From Rhodoferax sp. U2-2l (GTDB lineage: Bacteria; Pseudomonadota; Gammaproteobacteria; Burkholderiales; Burkholderiaceae_C), in the NCBI RefSeq assembly GCF_020594515.1, contig NZ_JAJCTH010000016.1:62001-126000 (forward strand): DNA of 64,000 nt. Direction: 5' to 3'. The notes under the pieces are model-generated. The model worked only from the letters and a program-made list of their open reading frames with translations. It was not told where the DNA came from and did no database searches. A program made the position numbers and the translations under genes. Below, in pieces: positions 28,316 through 36,326 of the stretch. Every line of letters starts with the position of its first letter. The first letter of the stretch is position 1.

Positions 28316-29041
28316 TTAGAACGGTAAAAAGCTGAAAAAGAACCGCATTAACCAGCCAACTGTTTGCGCTTCGGCTTGCGCGCCGCGACCGCGGGACTCA
28401 ACGCGCACGTTGGCCACCTGGGTCGAGTTGATGGTGTTGCCGGGTTTGATCAGGCGCGGGTCAATGGTGCCGGTGAAGCGCATCACGTCCACATTCTGGT
28501 TCACGCCAATTTGTTTGTCGCCAGCCACTTTCAGGTGGCCGTTGGGCAGCACCTCGACCACCGTGGTGGTGATGGTGCCTTTGAATTCGTTGTTGCTGGC
28601 GGTGGCGCCGTCGCCGGAAAAGTCGTTCTCAGACCCCGCCTTCACACCCGCTTTCAGTCGGGCCAGGTCGGCGCCTGAGAGCAGCGGCATGGCACTCACG
28701 CTGGCCGATGTGCTGGTGCTGCGGTTGGCGGTGGAGGAGGACTCTTGCGTGGCCTCCACCTTTTCCTGAATCTGGATGGTGATCATGTCCCCCACCAGGC
28801 GCGCGCGCGGGTCTTCAAACCCGGGGCGGTAGGAGGCTTTTTGAAACAGGCTGCCGGTGGCCGGGCCCATGTCGGGCCGGGCGGCGGCGATCGGCTGGGC
28901 AGGCGCTGCGGGCGGAAAGTCGACCTCGATTTTGCCGGGCAGCGAGGCGCAGCCGGTACCCAGCAATGCCAGCAGGCAGGTCAAGGCCAGCGTGCAGCGA
29001 GCCGCCGGGCGGGGTGTGGGGGTCTTGCCGGGAGTTTTCAT
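28316..29041 (-). CDS. flgH: FlgH, flagellar L-ring lipoprotein
   Basis: 241 residues with a lipoprotein signal ending in the lipobox LGTGCASL. Conserved parts are GSLFQKASYRPGFEDPRARLVGDMITI and the C-terminal VMRFTGTIDPRLIKPGNTINSTQVANVRVE. It forms the outer-membrane L ring. Lies between flgG and flgI in the rod/hook operon, as usual. Confidence 0.95.
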   Translation of the reverse strand: MKTPGKTPTPRPAARCTLALTCLLALLGTGCASLPGKIEVDFPPAAPAQPIAAARPDMGPATGSLFQKASYRPGFEDPRARLVGDMITIQIQEKVEATQESSSTANRSTSTSASVSAMPLLSGADLARLKAGVKAGSENDFSGDGATASNNEFKGTITTTVVEVLPNGHLKVAGDKQIGVNQNVDVMRFTGTIDPRLIKPGNTINSTQVANVRVESRGRGAQAEAQTVGWLMRFFFSFLPF

Positions 29042-29056
29042 AGGGCACCTGGGAAC

Positions 29057-29839
29057 TTACAGTTGGCCGAGCTTTTGCAGCATCTGGTCCGAGGTCTGGA
29101 TGGCTTTGGAATTCAGTTCATAGGCGCGCTGGGTGGCGATCATCGACACCAGCTCCTGCACCACATTCACGTTGGAGGTCTCCAGAAAGCCCTGCATCAA
29201 CTTGCCCATGCCGTCGGTGCCGGGCGCGGTGGTGTCGGGCTGGCCGGAGGCGGCGCTCTCCGCATACAAATTGCCGCCCAGTGGTGTCAGGCCCGGTGGG
29301 TTGATGAAGCGCGCCAGGGCGATCATTCCGATGTTGGTGGGCGCTGTGTCGCCTGCCAGCGTGGCACTGACGGTGCCGTCGCCAGAAATACTGACGGACT
29401 TGGCGCCGATGGGCACGGTGATGCCACTGGCCACCGGCAGGCCGGTGGCGGTGACCATCGTGCCATTGGCATCGATTTCAAACTTGCCGTCGCGGGTGTA
29501 GCCGGTGGTGCCATCGGGCATCGTCACCTGAAAGAAGCCCTGACCGTCAATGGCGACATCAAAGTTGCTGGCGCTTTGCTCCAGGCGGCCTTCGGCGAAG
29601 GAGCGACTGGTGGCCACGCTGCTCACGCCCAGACCAATCTGCATGCCGGTGGGCAGGGTGGCTTGCTCGGTGCTGTTGGCGCCCACCTGGCGCAGGTTCT
29701 GGTAAATCAGGTCCTGAAACACCGCGGTGGATCGTTTGAAACCATTGGTGGAGACGTTGGCCAGGTTGTTGGAAATCACGTCCAGCTGTGTTTGCTGGGC
29801 TTGCATGCCCGTCTTGGCAATGTACAGAGAGTTGATCAT
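29057..29839 (-). CDS. flgG: FlgG, distal rod protein
   Basis: 260 residues, the usual length. N-terminal MINSLYIAKTGMQAQQTQLDVISNNLANVSTNGFKRS and C-terminal NVNVVQELVSMIATQRAYELNSKAIQTSDQMLQ are textbook FlgG; IGLGVSSVATSRSFAEG lies in the D1 region. The distal rod connects proximal rod to hook through the P and L rings. Follows flgF after 19 nt. Confidence 0.96.
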   Translation of the reverse strand: MINSLYIAKTGMQAQQTQLDVISNNLANVSTNGFKRSTAVFQDLIYQNLRQVGANSTEQATLPTGMQIGLGVSSVATSRSFAEGRLEQSASNFDVAIDGQGFFQVTMPDGTTGYTRDGKFEIDANGTMVTATGLPVASGITVPIGAKSVSISGDGTVSATLAGDTAPTNIGMIALARFINPPGLTPLGGNLYAESAASGQPDTTAPGTDGMGKLMQGFLETSNVNVVQELVSMIATQRAYELNSKAIQTSDQMLQKLGQL

Positions 29840-29858
29840 GGGGGTGTCCTGTCAAAAA

Positions 29859-30599
29859 TTAGCCTTGCATGCTGAGCAACTGGGCTGCCGCGCGGTCGTC
29901 GGCCTCGGCGGTTTGCATCAGGCGGGTTTGCGCCTCGAACTGGCGCGCGGTCTGGATCATGCCCACCATGGTCTCGATCGCATTCACATTCGAACCCTCC
30001 AGCATGCCGGGTTGCAGGCGGGCGTTGCCATCGTTGGGCAGCGGGTCGCCGGAGGTGGTGCGAAACAATCCGTCTTCGCTGCGTTGCAGTGGGTCATCGG
30101 CCGTTGGGGTGCCCAGTTTCAGGCGGCCAAGGGGTTCGGGTGGCTGCCTGCCCACCTTGGCGCTCAGGGTGCCGTCCCGTCCAATGGTCACCTCGGCGCC
30201 CAGGGGCACGGTCATGGGCGCGCCGCCATCGTTGAGCACGGTCAGGCCGGTGTTGGTTCTGAGCGTGCCTTCAGCATCAACTTCAAACGAGCCGTTGCGG
30301 GTGTAGGCCTCGGTGCCGTCGAGCCCCTGCACAGCAAACCAGGCCTTGCCGTCGGCCATGGCGTCCAGCGCCCGACCGGTGCTTTGCCCGGTGCCGGGCA
30401 GGTCCAGAAAGCCCGGCGTGGCCTCCAACGCCATCACCCGGGTGGTGGACCCGTCGCCGCGCACCGGCACCGCGCGGTAGGTGGACAGCTCGGCGCGAAA
30501 GCCGTTGGTGGACACATTGGCCAGGTTGTTGGCCAACACGGCTTGCCGGTTGGCGGCCGCGTTGGCCCCGGTCATGGCGGTGTAGATGAGTTTGTCCAT
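29859..30599 (-). CDS. flgF: FlgF, proximal rod protein
   Basis: 246 residues. MDKLIYTAMTGANAAANRQAVLANNLANVSTNGFRAEL at the start and SNVNAIETMVGMIQTARQFEAQTRLMQTAEADDRAA at the end identify FlgF and separate it from FlgG. Proximal rod component secreted by the flagellar type III system. Lies between flgE and flgG. Confidence 0.95.
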   Translation of the reverse strand: MDKLIYTAMTGANAAANRQAVLANNLANVSTNGFRAELSTYRAVPVRGDGSTTRVMALEATPGFLDLPGTGQSTGRALDAMADGKAWFAVQGLDGTEAYTRNGSFEVDAEGTLRTNTGLTVLNDGGAPMTVPLGAEVTIGRDGTLSAKVGRQPPEPLGRLKLGTPTADDPLQRSEDGLFRTTSGDPLPNDGNARLQPGMLEGSNVNAIETMVGMIQTARQFEAQTRLMQTAEADDRAAAQLLSMQG

Positions 30600-30634
30600 G
30601 GCGGCTCCGTGTCAAAAGCGGGTCAGTGACTGGC

Positions 30635-32074
30635 TTAACGCAGGTTGACCAGGGTGGACATGATCTGGTCTTGCGTCTTGATGGTCTGCGCGTTGGCCTG
30701 GTACGAGCGCTGGGCGGTCATCATGTCCACCAGCTCCTTGGTCAGGTCGACGTTGGACTCTTCCAGCGCGCCCGAGCGCAGGAGGCCGAACTTGCCCTGC
30801 CCGGGCGAGCCTTGTACCGGCAGGCCGGAGGCGTTGCTGGCGGCCCAAGCGTTGCCGCCCAGCGGCGTCAGGCCTTGGATGTTGCGGAAGTCTGCCAGCG
30901 CCAGTTGACCTGCCGCCTGGGTTTGTCCGTTGGAATAGTTGGCGGTGATGATGCCATCGTTACCGATGTTCAAGCCGGTCAGTTCGCCCGCGGTGTAGCC
31001 GTCCTGGGTCAGGTCGGAGATGGCAAACGCGGTGCCGAACTGGGTGGTGCCGTCAAATACGATGTCGACCGGACCGTTCAAAAACCCATCGGTGTCATTC
31101 GGGTTGAGTGTCTTGATGCCGGTCGCTGCTGGCAAGGTGAAGCCAAACTTGCCCACGTTATCGGCATTGCCAGCCGGCGCGGCGATGTTTGGGCCGGTTA
31201 GCCGTCCTGTTGAGTCAAAGGTGATGGTGCCCAAACCTGTCGTGTCTGCTGTGTCAAGGGTGGTGAATACCCGCCAGGTGTTGGGGCCCACTGGTGGCGT
31301 GGCAGCTGCATTGACAGTTTGTTTTTCAAAATAAAGATTCAAAGGCGAAGCGACCCCTTGGGAGTCATACACATTGAGCGTCGTGCCAAAAGTGGCGCGA
31401 GGTGTGGGCGGGACGGCTGCGACTGCTGCAACTGCCAGAACTGCTGGAACTGCTGGAACTGCTGGAGGTGTTGGCACCCCGGTAACGGGATCAGGCGGGC
31501 CCGCAGGCACAGCCGGCACCGCCGCCACCGCCGCCACCGCCGCCACCGCCGCCACCCCGGCCGCCGGATGAGCCGTTCCCGGCAAATTCAATTCGGCAGA
31601 GACCGCGGTGGTGGCTTTGGCGGCAATCGGCGCGTTGGTGGGTAATTGCAGTTTCTCAATAGAAGCGCTGGTGACCTTGCCCGTTGCGTCGGTGGGGTAA
31701 CCCATCAGGTTGGCTTTGTTGTTGGTGATGATGTAGCCGTTGGTGTCGAGCTTGAACGAGCCGTCGCGGGTGTAGGCGGGTGAGCCATCGGACTGTGTCA
31801 GCTGGAAAAAACCACTGCCGTTGATGGCCACATCCAGGTTGTTGTTGGTGGTGGAGATGTTGCCCTGAGTGAACAACTGCGCCACGTTGGCCACTTCCAC
31901 ACCAATGCCGACGCCACCCGAGCTGGCCGAGCTGAGGGCGGATGACACCAGGCCACTGAACTCGGCGCGTGAGGCTTTCATGCCGGTGGTGTTGGCATTG
32001 GCGATGTTGTTGCCGATCACATCGAGGTTGCGGGCGGCTGCATTGAGCCCTGAGAGGCCGGTCTGGAATGACAT
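30635..32074 (-). CDS. flgE: FlgE, flagellar hook protein with an Ala/Val/Pro-rich insertion
   Basis: 479 residues. The N-terminal SFQTGLSGLNAAARNLDVIGNNIANANTTGMKASR and C-terminal ESNVDLTKELVDMMTAQRSYQANAQTIKTQDQIMSTL are the hook-polymerisation ends. Residues about 169-226 are a low-complexity Val-Ala-Ala/Val-Pro-Ala stretch not found in typical hook proteins, encoded by two 9-bp tandem arrays (31422-31466 and 31521-31556). The insert lies in the outward-facing variable part, so it may be tolerated on the hook surface (inference). Secretion and assembly ends are intact. Confidence 0.95.
   Translation of the reverse strand: MSFQTGLSGLNAAARNLDVIGNNIANANTTGMKASRAEFSGLVSSALSSASSGGVGIGVEVANVAQLFTQGNISTTNNNLDVAINGSGFFQLTQSDGSPAYTRDGSFKLDTNGYIITNNKANLMGYPTDATGKVTSASIEKLQLPTNAPIAAKATTAVSAELNLPGTAHPAAGVAAVAAVAAVAAVPAVPAGPPDPVTGVPTPPAVPAVPAVLAVAAVAAVPPTPRATFGTTLNVYDSQGVASPLNLYFEKQTVNAAATPPVGPNTWRVFTTLDTADTTGLGTITFDSTGRLTGPNIAAPAGNADNVGKFGFTLPAATGIKTLNPNDTDGFLNGPVDIVFDGTTQFGTAFAISDLTQDGYTAGELTGLNIGNDGIITANYSNGQTQAAGQLALADFRNIQGLTPLGGNAWAASNASGLPVQGSPGQGKFGLLRSGALEESNVDLTKELVDMMTAQRSYQANAQTIKTQDQIMSTLVNLR
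31422..31466. repeat. 9-bp tandem array in flgE (unit ACTGCTGGA, 5 copies)
   Basis: Five consecutive 9-bp units, starting ACTGCTGCA, ACTGCCAGA and then three exact ACTGCTGGA copies. In flgE (minus strand) each unit adds three codons, giving Val-Pro-Ala type repeats, so gain or loss of a unit keeps the frame. Confidence 0.85.
31521..31556. repeat. 9-bp tandem array in flgE (unit GCCGCCACC, 4 exact copies)
   Basis: Four exact copies of GCCGCCACC on the plus strand, encoding repeated Val-Ala-Ala in flgE on the minus strand. Exact identity suggests recent slippage. A related degenerate 9-bp array lies 55 bp away in the same gene. Confidence 0.9.
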
Positions 32075-32115
32075 GATGGTGTCCTTTGGTGGCTTGGAAG
32101 TGAATGGGGGTTGGG

Positions 32116-32763
32116 TTAGAGGATGGCTTTGACCGTGCTGTAGTCGACGGCCGTGCCGTTGGACAGCTGAACTTTCATCACACCGCCCTCGCTGCCCACT
32201 GAACTGACGGTGGCGCGGGTCAGGGTGGTGTGGCCAATGGCCTGGCCGCCCAGCGTGGCGCTGACCTTGAAGGTGGGGTCGCCGGCAAAGGTGTACTTGG
32301 AGGCGTCCCAGTCAAAGCTGTGCTGACCGGCGCCCAGCGCACCCAGGTTCAGGGTGTCGATCACTTGCCCGGCGGGTGACAGCACCTCCACCTTGACGCT
32401 CTCGGCGCGGCCGTTGAGCTCAAACGCCGCGCTGCCGACCTTGTCTTTGAGGGTCAGGGTGTTGCCGGTGACCAGCACGTCGTGCCCGACCATGCTGCTG
32501 CCTTGCAGCACCTGCATGGCGGTGAATTGTTCGGCCATGCTTTTCAGGGTGTCGTTGACCTGCTGGATACCGGTGACGGTGTTGATCTGCGCCATCTGGC
32601 TGGTCATCTGGGCGTTGTCCATGGGGTTCATGGGGTCCTGGTTGTTGAGCTGCGCCACCAGCAGTTTCAAAAACCGGTCTTGCGCTGCTTCCGACGACGA
32701 GGCGCTGCTGGTGCCGCTGCTGGCCGCGGACGAAGTGTTGCTGGTGGCGATGGGGGTGATCAT
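32116..32763 (-). CDS. flgD: FlgD, hook-capping scaffold protein
   Basis: 215 residues. Ser/Ala-rich N-terminus (ATSNTSSAASSGTSSASSSE), then the conserved DRFLKLLVAQLNNQDPMNPMDNAQMTSQMAQINTVTGIQQ and a C-terminal Ig/Tudor-like region (DWDASKYTFAGDPTFKVSA). FlgD caps the growing hook and is later replaced by FlgK. Between flgC and flgE. Confidence 0.95.
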   Translation of the reverse strand: MITPIATSNTSSAASSGTSSASSSEAAQDRFLKLLVAQLNNQDPMNPMDNAQMTSQMAQINTVTGIQQVNDTLKSMAEQFTAMQVLQGSSMVGHDVLVTGNTLTLKDKVGSAAFELNGRAESVKVEVLSPAGQVIDTLNLGALGAGQHSFDWDASKYTFAGDPTFKVSATLGGQAIGHTTLTRATVSSVGSEGGVMKVQLSNGTAVDYSTVKAIL

Positions 32764-32778
32764 GGCGATGTCCTTGGT

Positions 32779-33183
32779 TTACTGGCCCATCTGCAGTGTT
32801 TTGAGCAGCAGGGATTTGGCGGTGTTCATCACTTCGATGTTGTTCTGGTAGGAGCGCGAGGCCGAGATCATGTTGACCATCTCTTCCACCGGGTTCACGT
32901 TGGAGTGGTTCACATACCCTTCAGCATCGGCTGACGGGTGGTTGGGGTTGTGCACGCGTTTGAAGGGCGCGTTGCTTTCTTCAACAGAAGTGACCTTGAC
33001 GCCAGCGGCCGAGTCGGCGCCCATGGATGTGGTTTGAAACACCACACTGCGCGCCTTGTAGCCCTGGCCGTCCGGCCCGGCCACGGCGTCGGCATTGGCC
33101 AGGTTGCTGGCGACCACGTTGAGCCGCTGCGACTGCGCGCTGATGGCGCTGCCCGAGACGTTGAATATGGAAAACATCGACAT
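32779..33183 (-). CDS. flgC: FlgC, proximal rod protein
   Basis: 134 residues, normal size. MSMFSIFNVSGSAISAQSQRLNVVASNLANADAV at the start and YVNHSNVNPVEEMVNMISASRSYQNNIEVMNTAKSLLLKTL at the end are diagnostic. Rod component directly above FliE/FlgB. Second gene of the flgB operon. Confidence 0.96.
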   Translation of the reverse strand: MSMFSIFNVSGSAISAQSQRLNVVASNLANADAVAGPDGQGYKARSVVFQTTSMGADSAAGVKVTSVEESNAPFKRVHNPNHPSADAEGYVNHSNVNPVEEMVNMISASRSYQNNIEVMNTAKSLLLKTLQMGQ

Positions 33184-33207
33184 GGTGTGGCTCCTGCGTG
33201 GTGAGGC

Positions 33208-33657
33208 TTATTGGCCCTGAATGGCGCTCAAAAGGGTTTTGGCCGTGCCATTGATGAAGCGCAGGGTGGATTCGTAGCGCACCGAGTTGTCGACAAAGGC
33301 GGCGCGTTCGCGGTCCATGTCCACGCTGTTGCCGTCCACGCTGGGCTGGGTTTGCACGGCGTAGCCCAGGGCGTTGCCGCCGCTGAGCTCGCTGTGGCTC
33401 GGGCCCGAGAGCGGTAGGTGCCGTTGGTTGGTCATCGTGCTACCTGTTGCCGGGCTCAAACCCTTGCCAGCCCGGGAGAGTTCGCTGGCGCTGGTTTTTG
33501 TCTGTTGGCTCAAGGCGTCTTTGAAGTTGAAATCGCGGGCCACAAAGCCGGGCGTGTCGGCGTTGGCCATGTTGCTGGCCAGAACTTGTTGGCGTTCGGC
33601 GCGCAGCACCAAGGCCTTGGAGTGAAAGTCCAAACCACTGGTCAAGTTAGCGAACAT
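33208..33657 (-). CDS. flgB: FlgB, proximal rod protein
   Basis: 149 residues. Conserved LTSGLDFHSKALVLRAERQQVLASNMANADTPGFVARDFNFKDAL and the C-terminal VDMDRERAAFVDNSVRYESTLRFINGTAKTL. First gene of the flgBCDEFGHIJKL operon, divergent from flgA; the 146-bp spacer holds a candidate FlhDC box. Confidence 0.96.
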   Translation of the reverse strand: MFANLTSGLDFHSKALVLRAERQQVLASNMANADTPGFVARDFNFKDALSQQTKTSASELSRAGKGLSPATGSTMTNQRHLPLSGPSHSELSGGNALGYAVQTQPSVDGNSVDMDRERAAFVDNSVRYESTLRFINGTAKTLLSAIQGQ

Positions 33658-33711
33658 GGGACACCTTTGCTTTCAGTCATGCGATGGATTATGAAAACGC
33701 AGGTTTTTTTC

Positions 33712-33753
33712 TAAACCGCAAATAACGGCAAAAACGCCGCTTACTTGTCCGGT
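33712..33753. promoter_or_regulatory. Candidate FlhD4C2 box between flgB and flgA
   Basis: Left half-site 33712-33727 ends in AAATAACG, matching the core AAATARCG described for enteric FlhDC sites. A 10-nt spacer follows, then a right half 33738-33753 starting CGCTTACTT, which resembles the inverted half CGCTATTTC. Spacing and location, midway between the two divergent start codons, fit a class II operator. The outer parts of both half-sites match poorly, so confidence is low. Confidence 0.4.
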
Positions 33754-33803
33754 TAGCCAGCTGCCCGCGCGCTTAAAGTCGTCTGAACTGAGCGAGGTGC
33801 GTC

Positions 33804-34544
33804 ATGTGTGATTTAAGCGTTCGATGGGTCCAGCGCCTGTTTTTTGGGGTTTTGGGGGTCTTGAGCCTGGGCCTGGGCAGCGCACAGGCGCAAGTGGGCG
33901 CCCCATCGGCTGACGCCAACGAGGTGTACGCCGCCGCGCAGCGCTGGCTGGACAGCTCGCTGGCTCAGCAAAGCGGCGACTTGCCGCTGCGCATGGAAGT
34001 GGTGGTGGGGCAGCTGGATCGCCGTCTCAATCTGGCGCCGTGCCAGCAGGTGGAGCCTTATCTGCCACCTAATGTGCGCCTGTGGGGCCGGGCCCGGCTG
34101 GGCTTGCGATGCGTTCAAGGCAGCATCAAGTGGAATGTGTTTCTGCCGATCACTGTCAAGGCGATGGGCCCGGCCTGGGTCGTCAAGGGGCAGGTGCCTG
34201 CGGGCACTGTGCTGACCGCTTCGGATGCCATGACCATGGAGGTGGACTGGGCCGAGAACAGGAACGCCATTGTGGCCAACCAGGCCGACTGGGTCGGCAA
34301 AACCGCCACCCGTTTGCTGTCGACCGGGCAGGCCTTGCGCCAGGACATGGTGAAGGCCGCGCAGGTTTTTCAGACCGGCGCGCAGGTGCGGGTGGTGGCT
34401 ACCGGCCCTGGTTTTCAGATCTCCGGGCGGGCGCAAGCGCTGTCTGTCGGGGTGGTGGGGCAAAGCGCCATGGTCAAAATGGCCAACGGCCAGGTCGTCA
34501 CCGGCACCGTGTCCGATGAGCGCACGGTGCAGGTGGCGCTGTGA
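33804..34544 (+). CDS. flgA: FlgA, P-ring assembly chaperone
   Basis: 246 residues. A signal peptide ends near SAQAQVGAPS. The C-terminal half is the SAF domain: WVVKGQVPAGTVLTASDAMTMEVDW, GKTATRLLSTGQALRQDMV and VKMANGQVVTGTVSDERTVQV. FlgA is a periplasmic chaperone that helps FlgI form the P ring. Divergent from flgB and followed by flgM, the common betaproteobacterial order. Confidence 0.94.
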   Translation: MCDLSVRWVQRLFFGVLGVLSLGLGSAQAQVGAPSADANEVYAAAQRWLDSSLAQQSGDLPLRMEVVVGQLDRRLNLAPCQQVEPYLPPNVRLWGRARLGLRCVQGSIKWNVFLPITVKAMGPAWVVKGQVPAGTVLTASDAMTMEVDWAENRNAIVANQADWVGKTATRLLSTGQALRQDMVKAAQVFQTGAQVRVVATGPGFQISGRAQALSVGVVGQSAMVKMANGQVVTGTVSDERTVQVAL

Positions 34545-34571
34545 TCACCAGCCCCATGTCTCAAAAAAAGT

Positions 34572-34598
34572 TAAAGTCGGGGCTGTTTTTGCCGAAAG
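34572..34598 (+). promoter_or_regulatory. Sigma-28 (FliA) promoter of flgM
   Basis: -35 element TAAAGTCG at 34572-34579, 11-nt spacer, -10 element GCCGAAAG at 34591-34598. This fits the FliA consensus TAAAGTTT-N11-GCCGATAA closely. It lies 42 nt before the flgM ATG, so flgM and flgN can be made late in addition to read-through from flgA. Confidence 0.8.
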
Positions 34599-34640
34599 TG
34601 ATCTTACGAGGCTACGTTCACTGTAGTTTTGGAGAACACC

Positions 34641-34964
34641 ATGAAAATCAGCCAACCATCCGACAGTCCTGTCCTGAGCAGCAATGCAGCTTCTCTGGCC
34701 GCCAAAAGCGCGCCGGCGGCCAGTGCGCAGGCCAAAGCAACTGCAGCCAAAGGCCCTCAGACAGCGGGTGTGGCGGTCACGGTGTCGAGTCTGGCGCGCG
34801 CCATGGAGACGGATGGCGCCAGCGATCTGGCCGAGGTCGACATGGCCAAGGTCAACGCGATGAAGCAGGCCATCGCCGACGGCACCTACAAGGTCAATGC
34901 CGGGGTGATTGCCGACAAACTGCTCTCCAACGCACAGGACATGCTGCAACGCAGTCGCGTTTAA
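34641..34964 (+). CDS. flgM: FlgM, anti-sigma-28 factor
   Basis: 107 residues from the ATG at 34641 with GGAG at 34631-34634. N-terminal half is Ala/Ser/Lys-rich and likely disordered, as expected for an exported anti-sigma factor. The C-terminal sigma-binding part reads VTVSSLARAMETD, VDMAKVNAMKQAIADGTYKVNAGVIADKLL. It binds FliA and is secreted through the finished hook. Preceded by its own sigma-28 promoter. Confidence 0.94.
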   Translation: MKISQPSDSPVLSSNAASLAAKSAPAASAQAKATAAKGPQTAGVAVTVSSLARAMETDGASDLAEVDMAKVNAMKQAIADGTYKVNAGVIADKLLSNAQDMLQRSRV

Positions 34965-35009
34965 CCCCGGGCGCAGCCACTGCCCCGGCATTTGCCAAAG
35001 GGGCACACC

Positions 35010-35405
35010 ATGGTTAACAGCCCGATCCAGTCCGCTCTGGACACCATCGACACCCACCTCCAACTCGTCACCCGCCATTTGCTGGACCCCCAGTCTGGCG
35101 ATGTGCTGCAAGCCAGCACGGCGCTGCAGGCGGCGGTGCTGGCGTTTTCGCAACTGGCGCAGCGCTTCCCTGCGGAATTGGCCAACCAGCCACAGCTCAA
35201 GCTGCGCCTGCGCCGGATGGCCGTCGCCTTGGCGTCGTGCCGCGAAACGTTGTTGCGGCACACGTTCGTCACCCAAAGTGCGCTGAGCACCCTGATGCCC
35301 GCCACACGTGAACAAACCTATGCGCCAGCCGCAGGCAGATATCCCCGCCAGCCTTACGGCAGTGCGGGCCGCCAAAGTGGCGAGTTCCGGGTGATCAGCG
35401 CCTGA
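35010..35405 (+). CDS. flgN: FlgN, chaperone for hook-associated proteins
   Basis: 131 residues from the ATG at 35010. Helical throughout, with regions SALDTIDTHLQLVTRHLLD and LKLRLRRMAVALASCRETLLRHT. Identification rests mostly on position after flgM and size, since FlgN proteins are poorly conserved. It escorts FlgK and FlgL to the export gate. The C-terminus is Tyr/Arg/Gly-rich. Confidence 0.85.
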   Translation: MVNSPIQSALDTIDTHLQLVTRHLLDPQSGDVLQASTALQAAVLAFSQLAQRFPAELANQPQLKLRLRRMAVALASCRETLLRHTFVTQSALSTLMPATREQTYAPAAGRYPRQPYGSAGRQSGEFRVISA

Positions 35406-35418
35406 GATAACAAAGACG

Positions 35419-35569
35419 GTCATGCCGGACGCGATCCGGCATCCACGCATTGGGCGTCATGGAGGGCGGATCGGGTCCGCAATGACAATCAAATAGAAGA
35501 TGTCATGCCGGGCTTGGCCCGGCATCCATGCATTTGACAGGCCTGGATGGCCCCGGATCAGGTCCGGGG
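35419..35569. repeat. REP-like palindromic repeat cluster between flgN and fliA
   Basis: Two direct copies of a unit starting GTCATGCCGG and ending CCGGCATCCA (35419-35445 and 35502-35529), each with a perfect hairpin: arms 35423-35429/35435-35441 (7 bp) and 35506-35513/35517-35524 (8 bp). A third hairpin CCCCGGA-5-TCCGGGG lies at 35551-35569. The cluster sits between convergent genes, the usual place of REP/BIME elements, and may also act as a transcription barrier. Confidence 0.75.
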
Positions 35570-35606
35570 CAGGCACCTCAAGCCAGCTGTGACATTCCCG
35601 GCCAGA

Positions 35607-36326
35607 TCAATGCGTGCGCATCTTGGCCCGCAGCCGGGCGATGGACTGGCTGTGCAGTTGGCAGATGCGTGACTCTGTCACGTCGAGCACGGCGGCAATT
35701 TCTTTGAGGTTCATGTCCTGCTCGTAATACATGCTCATGATGTATTGCTCGCGCTCGGGCAGGTTGTTGATGGCGGCCACCAGGGCTTCGCGCAGGCGCT
35801 GGTTGCGCAGCATGTTCAGCGGATCGGCCTCGGTATCACCCATGTGCCGGTCCAGAAAACTGTCTTCGTCGTCCGAGTGGTTGGTCATGTCCTCCAGGTA
35901 GACCAGCTGGGTGCCCCGGACCTTGGCCAGCAGACTCTGGTAGTCGCTCAGCGACATGCCCAGATCGGCCGCAATGTCACTCTCCAGCGGGCTATGGCCC
36001 AACTGGTGTTCCAGGCGGCGGATGGATTCTTCAATTTCCTTCTGGCTTTTGCGGGTGCCGCGGGAGGCCCAATCGTTTTCGCGCAGCTCATCGAGCATGG
36101 CGCCGCGGATACGCTGGGTGGCAAAGGTTTCAAACTGCACCCCCTGGGTGGACTCAAAGCGGGTGAGGGCTTCAGACAGGCCGATCAGCCCGACCTGGAT
36201 CAGATCATCCACCTGCACATTGGCCGGCAATTTGGCCATCATGTGGTGGGCTAGCTTGCGCACCAGCGGCTGGTATTGGCGGATCAGGGCATTGCGGTCC
36301 AGCTGTCCCTTGGCGGTATACATCAA
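35607..36326 (-). CDS. fliA: FliA, flagellar sigma factor (sigma-28)
   Basis: 239 residues, the usual size. Region 2 features VDDLIQVGLIGLSEALTRFESTQGVQFETFATQRIRGAMLDELRENDW, region 3 LEHQLGHSPLESDIAADLGMS and region 4 LPEREQYIMSMYYEQDMNLKEIAAVLDVTESRICQLHSQ. Directs RNA polymerase to late flagellar promoters. Last gene of the flhBAFG-fliA operon, overlapping flhG by 4 nt. Confidence 0.97.
   Translation of the reverse strand: MMYTAKGQLDRNALIRQYQPLVRKLAHHMMAKLPANVQVDDLIQVGLIGLSEALTRFESTQGVQFETFATQRIRGAMLDELRENDWASRGTRKSQKEIEESIRRLEHQLGHSPLESDIAADLGMSLSDYQSLLAKVRGTQLVYLEDMTNHSDDEDSFLDRHMGDTEADPLNMLRNQRLREALVAAINNLPEREQYIMSMYYEQDMNLKEIAAVLDVTESRICQLHSQSIARLRAKMRTH

Noticed and set aside
33770..33800. 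TAAAGTCG upstream of flgA as a sigma-28 promoter
   Set aside because: No GCCGATAA-like -10 at 10-12 nt spacing, and flgA is expected to be class II.
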